From a virus, in IMG/VR virus record IMGVR_UViG_3300042385_000192, positions 1-30,062 of that record: 30,062 nt of DNA, one strand, 5' to 3'. The position numbers and the translations under genes are program-made. Positions 7,889-14,358 of the stretch are shown here, piece by piece; the first letter of the stretch is position 1; each line of letters opens with the position of its first letter. A model generated the notes under the pieces. The model had not been told where the DNA came from. It did not search any database and saw only the letters and a program-made list of their open reading frames with translations.

Positions 7889-10453
7889 TTATTCGTAAAC
7901 ACTTTCTATCGAGTTAACGTTTGCACTTGTAGATGTTGCTGCGTTCACGATTGTGAAACCATAACTACCATTTGTCGCGCTCATATCAAATGTCGCTCCC
8001 GTGTACTCATAAATACCTGCGACACTTGAAGCGGCAATTACAAGAGATTGAGAACCGATTTCACTATTTGCAATATTGTAAAATTTTCTCATAATTGTTA
8101 ATGAACCTGATGCAGGTTGAGCAGTTGTGATAAGTACTCTGAATGTTGAAAATAGTTTTCGTGGCGCGATAGTTATCACAATACTAGTGTTAACACCTGC
8201 CAATCCTTCAGCCGCATAACGAGTTGAGGATGTAGGTATACCGCTACCCGTTCTAACCAATTCCAAATAAACGGGAGAAGGCAACGTTCTATTTTTCCAC
8301 AAGCCATCTGAAGCATAATATAGATAGTCATTCGTCGCAGGTGTTGTAATACTGACACCGTGAATATCATCTAACTCATAACCATTTTGAATCGCAATAA
8401 CCAAACGACCTTGCGTTGGATGCGCTCTTGCGATATATCCAATGAAGACAGTATGATTTGGTTCAGCTGGGGCAGTAGCCGTTATCGCCCCTGCCGTTGC
8501 CGCACTTAACCACACCGCATCTCCTGCCGTGAAAGCAGAAGTATCTAAGTTGTGAAGCGTACCACTTACCGCTACTTGACCATCTGCGTTGTTGGCAATG
8601 TTAGCCACTACTACTCCAATCGTCTTATCCGAACTTGCTTCTGTATTTGCTTGTGCAAGAACTGCGTTAGGTCGGTTGCCCGTTGCACCTGATAGATACA
8701 CTACCTGACCTTTAGTCAACGTGCTGCCCGTTGAATTGCGAACAACTATTTGCACTGTCTCAGCACTATCTACGATGCCGTCATTGTCTGTATCATAAAC
8801 CGATTTCAGCATATCACCACCACCTGCAATCGCAGCAGACCAAACCGCTGCACCGCCCGTGTTGTCAGTACACTTGTATAAGATTGAGTTAGTCGTGTCC
8901 CAAATTAATGAACCGACTACGAAAGCTTCATTGATGTCATCTGTTACTGTTGGCGTTCCTGCCTTTGTCCAAATTCTTTTCTTTAATACTTCTTGATCTA
9001 TGAGAGAACGCAGAACAAAATTAGCAGAGAAGTCATCGTTGTATTTTAGACCTTCAAACGTTGGTGCGTTTGTAACGTTGACAGTTGCAGTCGTTGGTGT
9101 AATTTCTAAATCAATACTATCCGTTCCATTGCTTGAAGCTATTTGAATTGCTTCTGGAGACAACTGAACATTGCTTGTACTTGTGCCATCGGTAACAGAA
9201 GATTCAACTGCCGTTTCTCTCACCGTCACTTGACCTACATTGCTTCCTAAAGAAGTTCTAATATAAGCTAATACACCTGCCTCCCATCCAACCTCGTGAA
9301 GCTTACCGCTATTCGTTTCGCTTATTGACCAATTTTCTACCGCAGGGTCAATGACAATATTACCAGTCACTAGATTTGTACCATCCGTTCCTGCTAAAGG
9401 AATATAAGGTGAGACTTCAATCTCCCATACCGCAGCGTCTACTGTCGCATCCGTGCAGATGTAAGATACACCATCGTCAAGAATCCATCGTGAACCAACA
9501 TAGAATCCGCTCGAACTATCGTCAGTCGCTGCTGGTGCTATGTTGAACTTGTGGTTAACGATACGGATAGTATCACCGTTACCGTTCATCACGTACTGAC
9601 TTCCTGCTTCCCACTTTAACTCGTAGCCAACACCACATATTTGAGCGATACCTTTTGAGCCGCCCGTGTTCGCATCGATAGTACCCTCTCGAAGTCTTGA
9701 ACCATTGTCTAACAACACACCACCACCAGCACCAAATTTCACTTCTGCTGCATCTATTAATTCAATGTCATTTGTTGTGGTGTTACCATTATCAGTTGTC
9801 TCTTGAAGCGTACCTGCCCCACCTCCACCACCACCCACAAGAGTGACCTCTATCTTGTTACCGTTAACAGTTACATTGAAGTCATCTGAGAAGTCAAGAA
9901 AGGAAGTGTAGCCAACAAATGCACCGTCATTATACACACCAATCTTGGTAAGAATTCCGCTGCCCGTATCTGGATTGTCAGTGATGTTTGGCGAATAGTC
10001 TGCAGGTATATCACAAGCTGACCAATTATAAGGTAGTCGAATGGTGACGTTAAGTTGGACACCCGTTAGAACGTGCGTGAACTCCTCAATAAATGGAATG
10101 ATGGTTGCTTGTTTATCTACTATCTCTGCATCCTCACCAAATAACACCTGCCCATTCTCAATCTCACTTATTAACGATAGAGCAAGACGCGACATATCAC
10201 TAATGATTTCCTTCTGATAGTCCGTCTTGATTTCTTTGTCCCTGCCAATGTCAGCAAAGCGAATCTCCAGAGCGTAGTCAAGAGTGCCTTCACTCGCACG
10301 AATGTCGACGGGTAGAACGTGCATCATTGGGTATCTAGGTTCTTTGTCTAGATCGGCAGCGTCTATCTGCCCGTGATAAAACTTCTGAATGATGTAGTGA
10401 CCGTCTGCGAACTGACGTAGCCTTTCTATGAGTGTCCTATAACTGTTTGACAT
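7889..10453 (-). CDS. Tail fibre with an N-terminal virion-attachment domain
   Basis: This 854-residue protein appears to have two parts. Residues 1-165 form a compact alpha/beta domain (IERLRQFADGHYIIQKFYHG near the start) that resembles tail-terminator or neck proteins in size and may anchor the fibre. After a poly-glycine linker near residues 205-213, about 640 residues of Thr/Asn/Gly-rich beta sequence follow. Within it are fibre modules of the kind seen in many phage fibres, with VVYLSGATGNRP near residue 588 and AGDAVWLSAATAGAI further on. The C-terminal ~120 residues are likely the receptor-binding end. Its start overlaps the frameshifted chaperone product by 17 bases. The split into domains is my reading; no search was done. 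Confidence 0.65.
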   Translation of the reverse strand: MSNSYRTLIERLRQFADGHYIIQKFYHGQIDAADLDKEPRYPMMHVLPVDIRASEGTLDYALEIRFADIGRDKEIKTDYQKEIISDMSRLALSLISEIENGQVLFGEDAEIVDKQATIIPFIEEFTHVLTGVQLNVTIRLPYNWSACDIPADYSPNITDNPDTGSGILTKIGVYNDGAFVGYTSFLDFSDDFNVTVNGNKIEVTLVGGGGGGAGTLQETTDNGNTTTNDIELIDAAEVKFGAGGGVLLDNGSRLREGTIDANTGGSKGIAQICGVGYELKWEAGSQYVMNGNGDTIRIVNHKFNIAPAATDDSSSGFYVGSRWILDDGVSYICTDATVDAAVWEIEVSPYIPLAGTDGTNLVTGNIVIDPAVENWSISETNSGKLHEVGWEAGVLAYIRTSLGSNVGQVTVRETAVESSVTDGTSTSNVQLSPEAIQIASSNGTDSIDLEITPTTATVNVTNAPTFEGLKYNDDFSANFVLRSLIDQEVLKKRIWTKAGTPTVTDDINEAFVVGSLIWDTTNSILYKCTDNTGGAAVWSAAIAGGGDMLKSVYDTDNDGIVDSAETVQIVVRNSTGSTLTKGQVVYLSGATGNRPNAVLAQANTEASSDKTIGVVVANIANNADGQVAVSGTLHNLDTSAFTAGDAVWLSAATAGAITATAPAEPNHTVFIGYIARAHPTQGRLVIAIQNGYELDDIHGVSITTPATNDYLYYASDGLWKNRTLPSPVYLELVRTGSGIPTSSTRYAAEGLAGVNTSIVITIAPRKLFSTFRVLITTAQPASGSLTIMRKFYNIANSEIGSQSLVIAASSVAGIYEYTGATFDMSATNGSYGFTIVNAATSTSANVNSIESVYE

Positions 10454-10703
10454 TTGATGCTCTTTTAATGTTTAATCTGTACATATAATTATACAGTAAC
10501 TCCTCCATTGGATAATATAGCAGCACCTTGAATTTCACCAAATCTTCATCGGCTAACTGCATAATGAAGTAGTACCACCCGAATTGCTCCGCTACCGTCT
10601 TTACTGCTCGTTCTTCAACTCCTGAACTGTCATCATCAACTCCTCCATCTTCTGCTCCAAAAATGTCAGGGAAGATTTCTGCAAGTCGTTTGCAACAATC
10701 GAA
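10437..10703 (-). CDS. Frameshifted C-terminal part of the tail assembly chaperone (-1 frame)
   Basis: This open frame has no good start of its own. It joins the upstream chaperone gene in the -1 frame at a run of nine T (10710-10702), read in the zero frame as GTT TTT TTT TCG. Slipping back one base gives TTT TTC GAT and 88 further codons ending at TAG 10439-10437. The extension has an acidic linker (AEDGGVDDDSSGVEE) and then a helical domain (QFGWYYFIMQLADEDLVKFK). The fusion would be 247 residues. This is the G/GT arrangement conserved in long-tailed phages, where the short and long chaperones coat the tape measure. It fills what would otherwise be a 147-base gap. Confidence 0.82.
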   Translation of the reverse strand, partial: FDCCKRLAEIFPDIFGAEDGGVDDDSSGVEERAVKTVAEQFGWYYFIMQLADEDLVKFKVLLYYPMEELLYNYMYRLNIKRASNVKQL

Positions 10704-11179
10704 AAAAAAACCAACGCACCTTGAACGATGTCCATTGGCATCATAAGCATCACTGCTTCATTGTCCATATGCTTGGTGCTATCATACACCTCGATGTCAT
10801 ATTTGTCCTCTAGCTTGGCGTTGATGGGTCTGTATAAGATGCACAACGCTTTCGCCAGGTTGTCAAAAATAGCAGCAGGTTTTGTGAACTCAACAAGGTC
10901 GACAAATTCAGCGGCTGAAATGTTCTTGAAATTGGGAATCAATCCGTAGTCCTTACCGCCCAATGTTACGATCGGTTTGAAAGTAGCCACTGATTCTTTC
11001 AACGCTTCCTCGAATAGTTCATTGCAGGTGTTGATGTCTTCGAGCTTCACCTTGCGCAACTGCTCCTCACTGATTCCGCTGATTGCTCGATACTTCATTA
11101 GGTCATTTGTGGCATTGTGCCACCCGACATAGTGGTGAACCTTTATGCTTGTGAATTTTGTTGGTACTGGGTGCATCAT
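10601..11179 (-). CDS. Tail assembly chaperone, short (G-like) form
   Basis: This is a 192-residue protein, mostly helical, with a C-terminal amphipathic helix (EQKMEELMMTVQELKNEQ). Its size, its slippery T9 run at codons 157-159, and the open -1 frame beyond its stop match the G protein of siphovirus G/GT pairs. The start overlaps the stop of the upstream gene (ATGATG/TGA). Normal termination gives this short form; -1 slippage gives the 247-residue long form. The assignment depends mainly on the frameshift architecture, because chaperone sequences diverge fast. Unlike most phages, the tape measure is not the next gene. Confidence 0.75.
   Translation of the reverse strand: MMHPVPTKFTSIKVHHYVGWHNATNDLMKYRAISGISEEQLRKVKLEDINTCNELFEEALKESVATFKPIVTLGGKDYGLIPNFKNISAAEFVDLVEFTKPAAIFDNLAKALCILYRPINAKLEDKYDIEVYDSTKHMDNEAVMLMMPMDIVQGALVFFSIVANDLQKSSLTFLEQKMEELMMTVQELKNEQ
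10702..10710 (-). promoter_or_regulatory. Slippery T9 site for -1 programmed ribosomal frameshifting
   Basis: The minus strand reads GG, nine T, then CG. In the zero frame the codons are GTT-TTT-TTT-TCG, so a perfect X-XXY-YYZ heptamer (T TTT TTT) is in the correct phase. The -1 frame stays open for 88 codons downstream. No strong pseudoknot was identified by eye; the site could also act through polymerase slippage on the homopolymer. Confidence 0.78.
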
Positions 11180-11466
11180 ATCTTATCGCTTATTGTAATT
11201 TGAACGGGGGCATCTTGCTCACCTGCGTGAACTGTCCTAGCTTGTTTTGGTTTGAAGTATTCGAGTATCTTCATATAGGCATCGACGAACTGCGCTTGTT
11301 CTTCCGGGTCATAACTCTCTGCCCATTGCTGAAGAATTGAATTAAACTTTTCAGCGTGAATGCCAACGATTGATTCGTGCAGTTCCTCCCACTGTTTAGT
11401 CTTCTCGTTCTTACTTCCAGACGGTCTGCCGTTCGGATTATTTGTTTGCCCTTTATGTAAGCCCAT
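11176..11466 (-). CDS. Small DNA-binding protein, candidate small terminase subunit
   Basis: This is a 96-residue protein. Its N-terminus (HKGQTNNPNGRPSGSKN) is the basic G-x-x-x-N-P-x-G-R-P-x-G-S-x-N element found at the start of DUF5681-type phage and mobile-element proteins, some of which are annotated as small terminases. GRP flanked by basic residues resembles an AT-hook. The rest is helical. It overlaps the chaperone gene by ATGA. A small terminase would normally be next to the large one, but TerL here is 8.5 kb away on the other strand, so the terminase role is only a candidate. Confidence 0.5.
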   Translation of the reverse strand: MGLHKGQTNNPNGRPSGSKNEKTKQWEELHESIVGIHAEKFNSILQQWAESYDPEEQAQFVDAYMKILEYFKPKQARTVHAGEQDAPVQITISDKI

Positions 11467-11487
11467 TTTTTTGTACTATTTTGATGA

Positions 11488-11841
11488 CTACAAAATTTTC
11501 GTTTTAAAATGCTCAATCACTCGCTCCATATGATGCTCGTAGTAAGTAGTAAAAGATTTGAAACCTTCTGAGTCCTGCTCATACAACTTGTAGAACACAC
11601 CGCGAAGTCTTTGCGATTGTGTTTTTGATCTATCGTCATAATCAACTTTCAAAGCACTCAACTTATCAATCTCATTTGGTTTGAAATCTTCATCTTTGAT
11701 GGCTAAGTAAACAAAATTGTTTACACCTCTAAATAGTTCAGTCATCACATTTGGAGATAGTTCGTTAGTGCCAAACGTAAGTTTAACGCTGCCATCCTTT
11801 CGGGTTGCTACTGATTCGAGTATTGATGGTATCGTTATCAT
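11488..11841 (-). CDS. Hypothetical phage protein
   Basis: This is a 117-residue soluble protein with an N-terminal beta-rich half (ITIPSILESVATRKDGSVKL) and a charged helical C-terminal half with His and Tyr residues (TTYYEHHMERVIEHFKTKIL). It begins immediately after the stop of the lipoprotein gene and precedes the small-terminase candidate by 21 bases, so it is in the same operon. I do not recognise a family. Its position before tail genes fits a small structural or regulatory protein, but no function is claimed. Confidence 0.6.
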   Translation of the reverse strand: MITIPSILESVATRKDGSVKLTFGTNELSPNVMTELFRGVNNFVYLAIKDEDFKPNEIDKLSALKVDYDDRSKTQSQRLRGVFYKLYEQDSEGFKSFTTYYEHHMERVIEHFKTKIL

Positions 11842-12108
11842 TTACCAAGCATCAAGTGTGTCACCCAAACAAATCGTTTTCATATCTGGAGAGAATGGTG
11901 TAGAGTTGTAGAAAGTTCTTGCCCTGCCCGTGCAGTTGTTGATAGCTACGACATAGTGATTGTTAAATAACTCATTCGGTATAGTACCAATTTCAACTAC
12001 CTCACCGCAATAACATTTAGTCATTGGCAGTTGTTCGCATTCGTGTTCTTCTTTCTTACACGCTAGTAGTGTCATTGACACCAGTAGGATTAATAATGTT
12101 TTTTTCAT
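11842..12108 (-). CDS. Phage-encoded lipoprotein
   Basis: This is an 88-residue protein starting at ATG 12108; an in-frame TTG three codons earlier is possible but less likely. The N-terminus is a type II signal peptide: KK, a hydrophobic run, then the lipobox L-L-A-C with the lipidated Cys at residue 17. The mature part starts CKKEEHECEQ and has further cysteines (CYC, NNC, IC) that may form disulphides in the periplasm. Phage lipoproteins are known as outer spanins or as superinfection-exclusion proteins, and either would fit. No partner inner spanin is adjacent. Its start overlaps the upstream gene by 53 bases. Confidence 0.75.
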   Translation of the reverse strand: MKKTLLILLVSMTLLACKKEEHECEQLPMTKCYCGEVVEIGTIPNELFNNHYVVAINNCTGRARTFYNSTPFSPDMKTICLGDTLDAW

Positions 12109-12415
12109 CGAGTTCAATGTTTAGATTAAGAATTGCGCTACCTTCATCGTTGGTAGTGATTGTTTTGATTATTTGAAATAAGAACCTTTTTTTCTTACTT
12201 CCAAGTTCAGTGTAATGGTAAGTTATCGTATTGCCTTCTGATGTCTTAAATAGGCGTTTACGGACAAATGCCGATAGTTGTCTTTCACTTCTAAAAGTAA
12301 TGTCTTTAGACTTTAAGATTTTAGCCAGTGCGTTCATCTCGAAGTCTGACACTTGGAGAGTGATGTCTGCTACCTGCTCCTGAGTTAATTCTGTTTGTGG
12401 TGTTTCTTCATTCAT
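12056..12415 (-). CDS. Hypothetical protein
   Basis: This is a 119-residue protein with an acidic Gln/Glu/Thr-rich N-terminus, a central basic helical part (FRSERQLSAFVRKRLFK), and beta strands toward the end. It overlaps the lipoprotein gene by 53 bases. A perfect -7 box (TACATTTG, 12428-12421) lies only six bases upstream of its ATG, so transcription starting there would give an almost leaderless message. No family is recognised; the basic helix could contact nucleic acid, which is speculation. Confidence 0.55.
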   Translation of the reverse strand: MNEETPQTELTQEQVADITLQVSDFEMNALAKILKSKDITFRSERQLSAFVRKRLFKTSEGNTITYHYTELGSKKKRFLFQIIKTITTNDEGSAILNLNIELDEKNIINPTGVNDTTSV

Positions 12416-12420
12416 AATGA

Positions 12421-12428
12421 CAAATGTA
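12421..12428 (-). promoter_or_regulatory. Isolated Bacteroidota -7 box (TACATTTG)
   Basis: The minus strand has TACATTTG, identical to the -7 box of the main plus-strand promoter at 14802-14809. No TTG or TTTG lies 19-21 bases upstream, so it would be weak or need an activator. The initiation point would fall close to the ATG at 12415. Confidence 0.35.
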
Positions 12429-12455
12429 GTTAATTATTTGATTGATAGACTGTCG

Positions 12456-12848
12456 TTAATAGTTTGCAATCAATTCTTTCAATTGATCTTCAATAAAGTC
12501 TCCCTGAATATGCCAAAGTAAAGACCTAATTTCTACAACATCTCGCAGGTTAAAATCAAACCATTCGCCAATCTTTCTTTTATGGGTAAAATGATTATGG
12601 ATAAAAGATTCAAGCCATTGTACATTTGCATCAATTCCATCTGCACATTCTAAATAAATAACTAAGTCTAATAAAACTCCATTTTGTGCAGACAACTGGT
12701 TAATTCTTGAATTGATATTATTTGTGATTCCAACCTTTGTAAGTTTTGTGTGTTTGTTGTGAATCAAATAAAGAAATGGAAATTTAGAAGTTGCCATTGG
12801 TACTTCATTTTCTACTTCAAGATAACTGTCTAAAATTCTTTTGATCAT
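12456..12848 (-). CDS. GIY-YIG-type nuclease domain protein (T5orf172/MUG113-like)
   Basis: This is a 130-residue protein with the core of a GIY-YIG-fold nuclease. It has LYLIH at 26-30 in place of GIY, then KVGIT (38-42), Arg48 in NSRINQL, Glu80 in WLESF, His84/His86, and GEWFDF (94-99). This order matches the T5orf172/MUG113 branch, common in phages as homing or DNA-modifying nucleases. It lies in an AT-rich stretch of small genes and shares an identical 19-base start region with the preceding small gene. It may be a selfish nuclease or a DNA-processing enzyme; its target cannot be read from the sequence. Confidence 0.75.
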   Translation of the reverse strand: MIKRILDSYLEVENEVPMATSKFPFLYLIHNKHTKLTKVGITNNINSRINQLSAQNGVLLDLVIYLECADGIDANVQWLESFIHNHFTHKRKIGEWFDFNLRDVVEIRSLLWHIQGDFIEDQLKELIANY

Positions 12849-12863
12849 TGTGTTTATTATTTA
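12845..12863 (-). repeat. 19-bp start-region repeat, copy 2
   Basis: TAAATAATAAACACAATGA on the minus strand is identical to the sequence at 13036-13018. Each copy ends on the ATG of a gene. It lacks a Shine-Dalgarno sequence and looks like an A-rich translation initiation element or the trace of a duplication. Confidence 0.8.
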
Positions 12864-13021
12864 CGTGTTGCCCTTCTTTTTGCGTTCTTCTTCTTGGTTG
12901 GTTTTTTCAACTTTTCTTTTAACTTTTCTTTTTCTTTATACTCAGCTATTTCTTTGAATAACTGCTCATCACTTTGCATTTCATTCTCTTGTTTTCGAGA
13001 GTAGAATCTTTTTTGTTTCAT
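12857..13021 (-). CDS. Small, highly basic protein
   Basis: This 54-residue gene runs from ATG 13021 to TAA 12857. The N-terminus is basic (KQKRFYSRKQ), the middle is a charged helix of alternating K and E, and the last 15 residues are almost all Lys/Arg (PTKKKNAKRRATRK). It probably binds nucleic acid or a nucleoprotein. It precedes the GIY-YIG gene by eight bases and is the first clear gene after the long spacer. No family is recognised. The start is supported by the repeated 19-base initiation region. Confidence 0.65.
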   Translation of the reverse strand: MKQKRFYSRKQENEMQSDEQLFKEIAEYKEKEKLKEKLKKPTKKKNAKRRATRK

Positions 13022-13036
13022 TGTGTTTATTATTTA
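13018..13036 (-). repeat. 19-bp start-region repeat, copy 1
   Basis: TAAATAATAAACACAATGA on the minus strand, ending on the start codon of the 54-residue gene, identical to 12863-12845. The same ACACAATG ending appears before 24165, and similar A/C-rich leaders precede several plus-strand genes. Confidence 0.8.
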
Positions 13037-13344
13037 GTTGTTTATAGTATGTTGTTCTTTATTCAACGGATAGATTCGAGATTGTTGGAAGGTGTAAAAG
13101 GTGTTACCCCCTTACCCCCTTACCTTCTAATCATTCACTCGGTGAGTTCTCGACCATCGGTTTTGGCTCAATGCGGATAGTGTTACGTCCAGCCATTGAT
13201 TTAAGTATTGGAAACTTTAATTGTGCAATATCCCCCTTAATTCTTGCACTCGTTCCATTCACGCTATTTCAAGTGAGTAAGTCGCTTTCATCCTCCTAGA
13301 CCGTCGAGGCAATGCTTATGTTTCTTTTGTTGTTCTATATATAT
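13022..13344. other. Intergenic spacer, possible late control region
   Basis: This stretch of over 300 bases between the early minus operon terminator and the structural operon has no strongly supported gene. It holds a tandem repeat with period eight (CCCCTTAC, 13107-13125), which is G-rich on the minus strand, and next to it GGTGTAAAAGGTGTTA. No exact TAnnTTTG box was found on the minus strand, so the structural operon promoter may depend on the phage's sigma-like protein. A weak 43-residue frame (13131-13262) lies inside. Confidence 0.5.
13131..13262 (-). CDS. Weak small open frame, possibly a decayed gene
   Basis: Starting from GTG at 13262, a 43-residue frame encodes a protein-like sequence with KGDIAQLKFPILKSMAGRN in its middle, ending at TGA 13131. 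Just upstream a 10-codon frame (ATG 13291, KATYSLEIA) ends in a GTGA overlap, so this may be one gene broken by a frameshift. No family is recognised. The GTG start, small size and lack of a clear promoter keep confidence low. Confidence 0.3.
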   Translation of the reverse strand: MNGTSARIKGDIAQLKFPILKSMAGRNTIRIEPKPMVENSPSE

Positions 13345-13380
13345 CAAAAAAATAGCCCCTAGTCGAGACTCTAGAGGCTA
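13345..13380 (-). terminator. Terminator of the early minus-strand operon
   Basis: TAGCC (13353-13357) and CTAG (13359-13362) pair with GGCTA (13376-13380) and CTAG (13371-13374), with one mismatch. On the minus strand the stem is followed by seven T. It lies about 100 bases past the zinc-ribbon gene stop and closes the VRR-NUC/sigma-like/zinc-ribbon operon. Confidence 0.75.
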
Positions 13381-13413
13381 AGGTCAAAAGCTTTCACTTT
13401 CGATTGCTTAACC

Positions 13414-13431
13414 TTGTTCGGTCTCGAACAA
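13414..13431 (-). other. Short RNA hairpin with loop complementary to the terminator loop
   Basis: TTGTTCG (13414-13420) pairs perfectly with CGAACAA (13425-13431). The four-base loop reads AGAC on the minus strand, complementary to GTCT in the eight-base loop of the terminator at 13353-13380. Both hairpins lie in the same minus transcript between a stop codon and the T-tract, so a kissing or antiterminator interaction is possible. Confidence 0.5.
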
Positions 13432-13478
13432 ACAAGGCAAAGCGTTTAATACACCACAAACATAAATTGATTTACTTA

Positions 13479-13892
13479 TCATTCAATATCGTTTCGCAAT
13501 TTCGTTAATAAGTCTTTGATACACGGGGAGCATTTAGTTGGCTCAATGTAATGTCCAGTAGCCTTCGAAGCATAATCATACAACTGTTTCAACTGCTCCT
13601 GCGAAACGTAGTCTGTATGGATGTCTTTCAAGAAAGTTCTTATCTCATCCTTTTCGTCAAGTGTTAGGTTACCTACGGATGTCCATTTGTCAAGTGGACA
13701 CTTTACATTTTTGAAAGCGGTCTTTAAAAACATATTGCAGCCGCACAACTTATGCTTCTTTTTCTTGTAGGTGACCTCGCCACCTAGTAATGGCTTACCA
13801 CACCACAAGACCTTTGCTTCTCGTTTGGAAAATTTACACGCAGAGCAGATAGCCCTACGTTCTTCAATTGTTTTTGCAGGTGCGAACCACAT
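13479..13892 (-). CDS. Cysteine-rich, zinc-ribbon-like protein
   Basis: This is a 137-residue protein with eight cysteines at 16, 19, 31, 50, 52, 65, 121 and 124. The first six form CSAC, WC, CGC and KC groups typical of a zinc-binding fold. The C-terminal half is helical and ends with a CSPC pair. It overlaps the sigma-like gene by 29 bases. The surrounding genes (nuclease, sigma-like) suggest a nucleic-acid or transcription role. I do not recognise the family. Confidence 0.65.
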   Translation of the reverse strand: MWFAPAKTIEERRAICSACKFSKREAKVLWCGKPLLGGEVTYKKKKHKLCGCNMFLKTAFKNVKCPLDKWTSVGNLTLDEKDEIRTFLKDIHTDYVSQEQLKQLYDYASKATGHYIEPTKCSPCIKDLLTKLRNDIE

Positions 13893-14358
13893 ATTTTTTG
13901 ATTTTACATTTGATATAGTTAATGTACTTATACATATACTCTACTGATACCCCTGCGATGTCTGCCCACTCTTTATAGTTGAAGTCATCCTCTAAGTAAG
14001 CTTCAAACAATATTCGCTCGTGGTCTGGAAGGCGAGAGAGCGCAATGTCAACATTCTCTATTCTGATTCTATCGTGCAGGTTGAATGATTCGAACTCTAT
14101 CAATGTCTCACTAAACTCAACAGTATCGAGTTTATACACCTGCCTGAATGCTGATGTCTTGCTATTCCATCCGAGCCACATAGCTCTATTCAGATAACTG
14201 AATAATTGATCGGGAGATAATTCGTCAATGCGATTCATTGAGTGGTCGAGAGCGTACTCTATTGTGAAATGTAGAAGTTCATCACCATCATAACTGTTTT
14301 TAGTCATCCGATTTGCAGATGATTTCAGCCGATTGTATATGATGGTTAGATTATTCAT
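13864..14358 (-). CDS. Sigma-70-like transcription factor
   Basis: This is a 164-residue protein with the layout of a small sigma factor. Residues 22-75 resemble region 2 (DGDELLHFTIEYALDH, then FSYLNRAMWLGW), and residues 103-155 resemble region 4 (DIALSRLPDHERILFEAYLE followed by an HTH, WADIAGVSVEYMYKYI). It overlaps the VRR-NUC gene by ATGA and is thus expressed early in the minus block. The long structural operon further down lacks an obvious consensus promoter, so this protein may direct late transcription there. A non-sigma HTH regulator of similar shape is the main alternative. Confidence 0.65.
   Translation of the reverse strand: MNNLTIIYNRLKSSANRMTKNSYDGDELLHFTIEYALDHSMNRIDELSPDQLFSYLNRAMWLGWNSKTSAFRQVYKLDTVEFSETLIEFESFNLHDRIRIENVDIALSRLPDHERILFEAYLEDDFNYKEWADIAGVSVEYMYKYINYIKCKIKKYVVRTCKNN

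Noticed and set aside
8288-8297. DnaA box-like TTTTCCACA
   Set aside because: A single copy inside the fibre gene; no cluster was seen, so it does not mark an origin.
13381-13440. Possible tRNA because of several hairpins
   Set aside because: No GTTCRA T-loop, cloverleaf or acceptor stem could be drawn.
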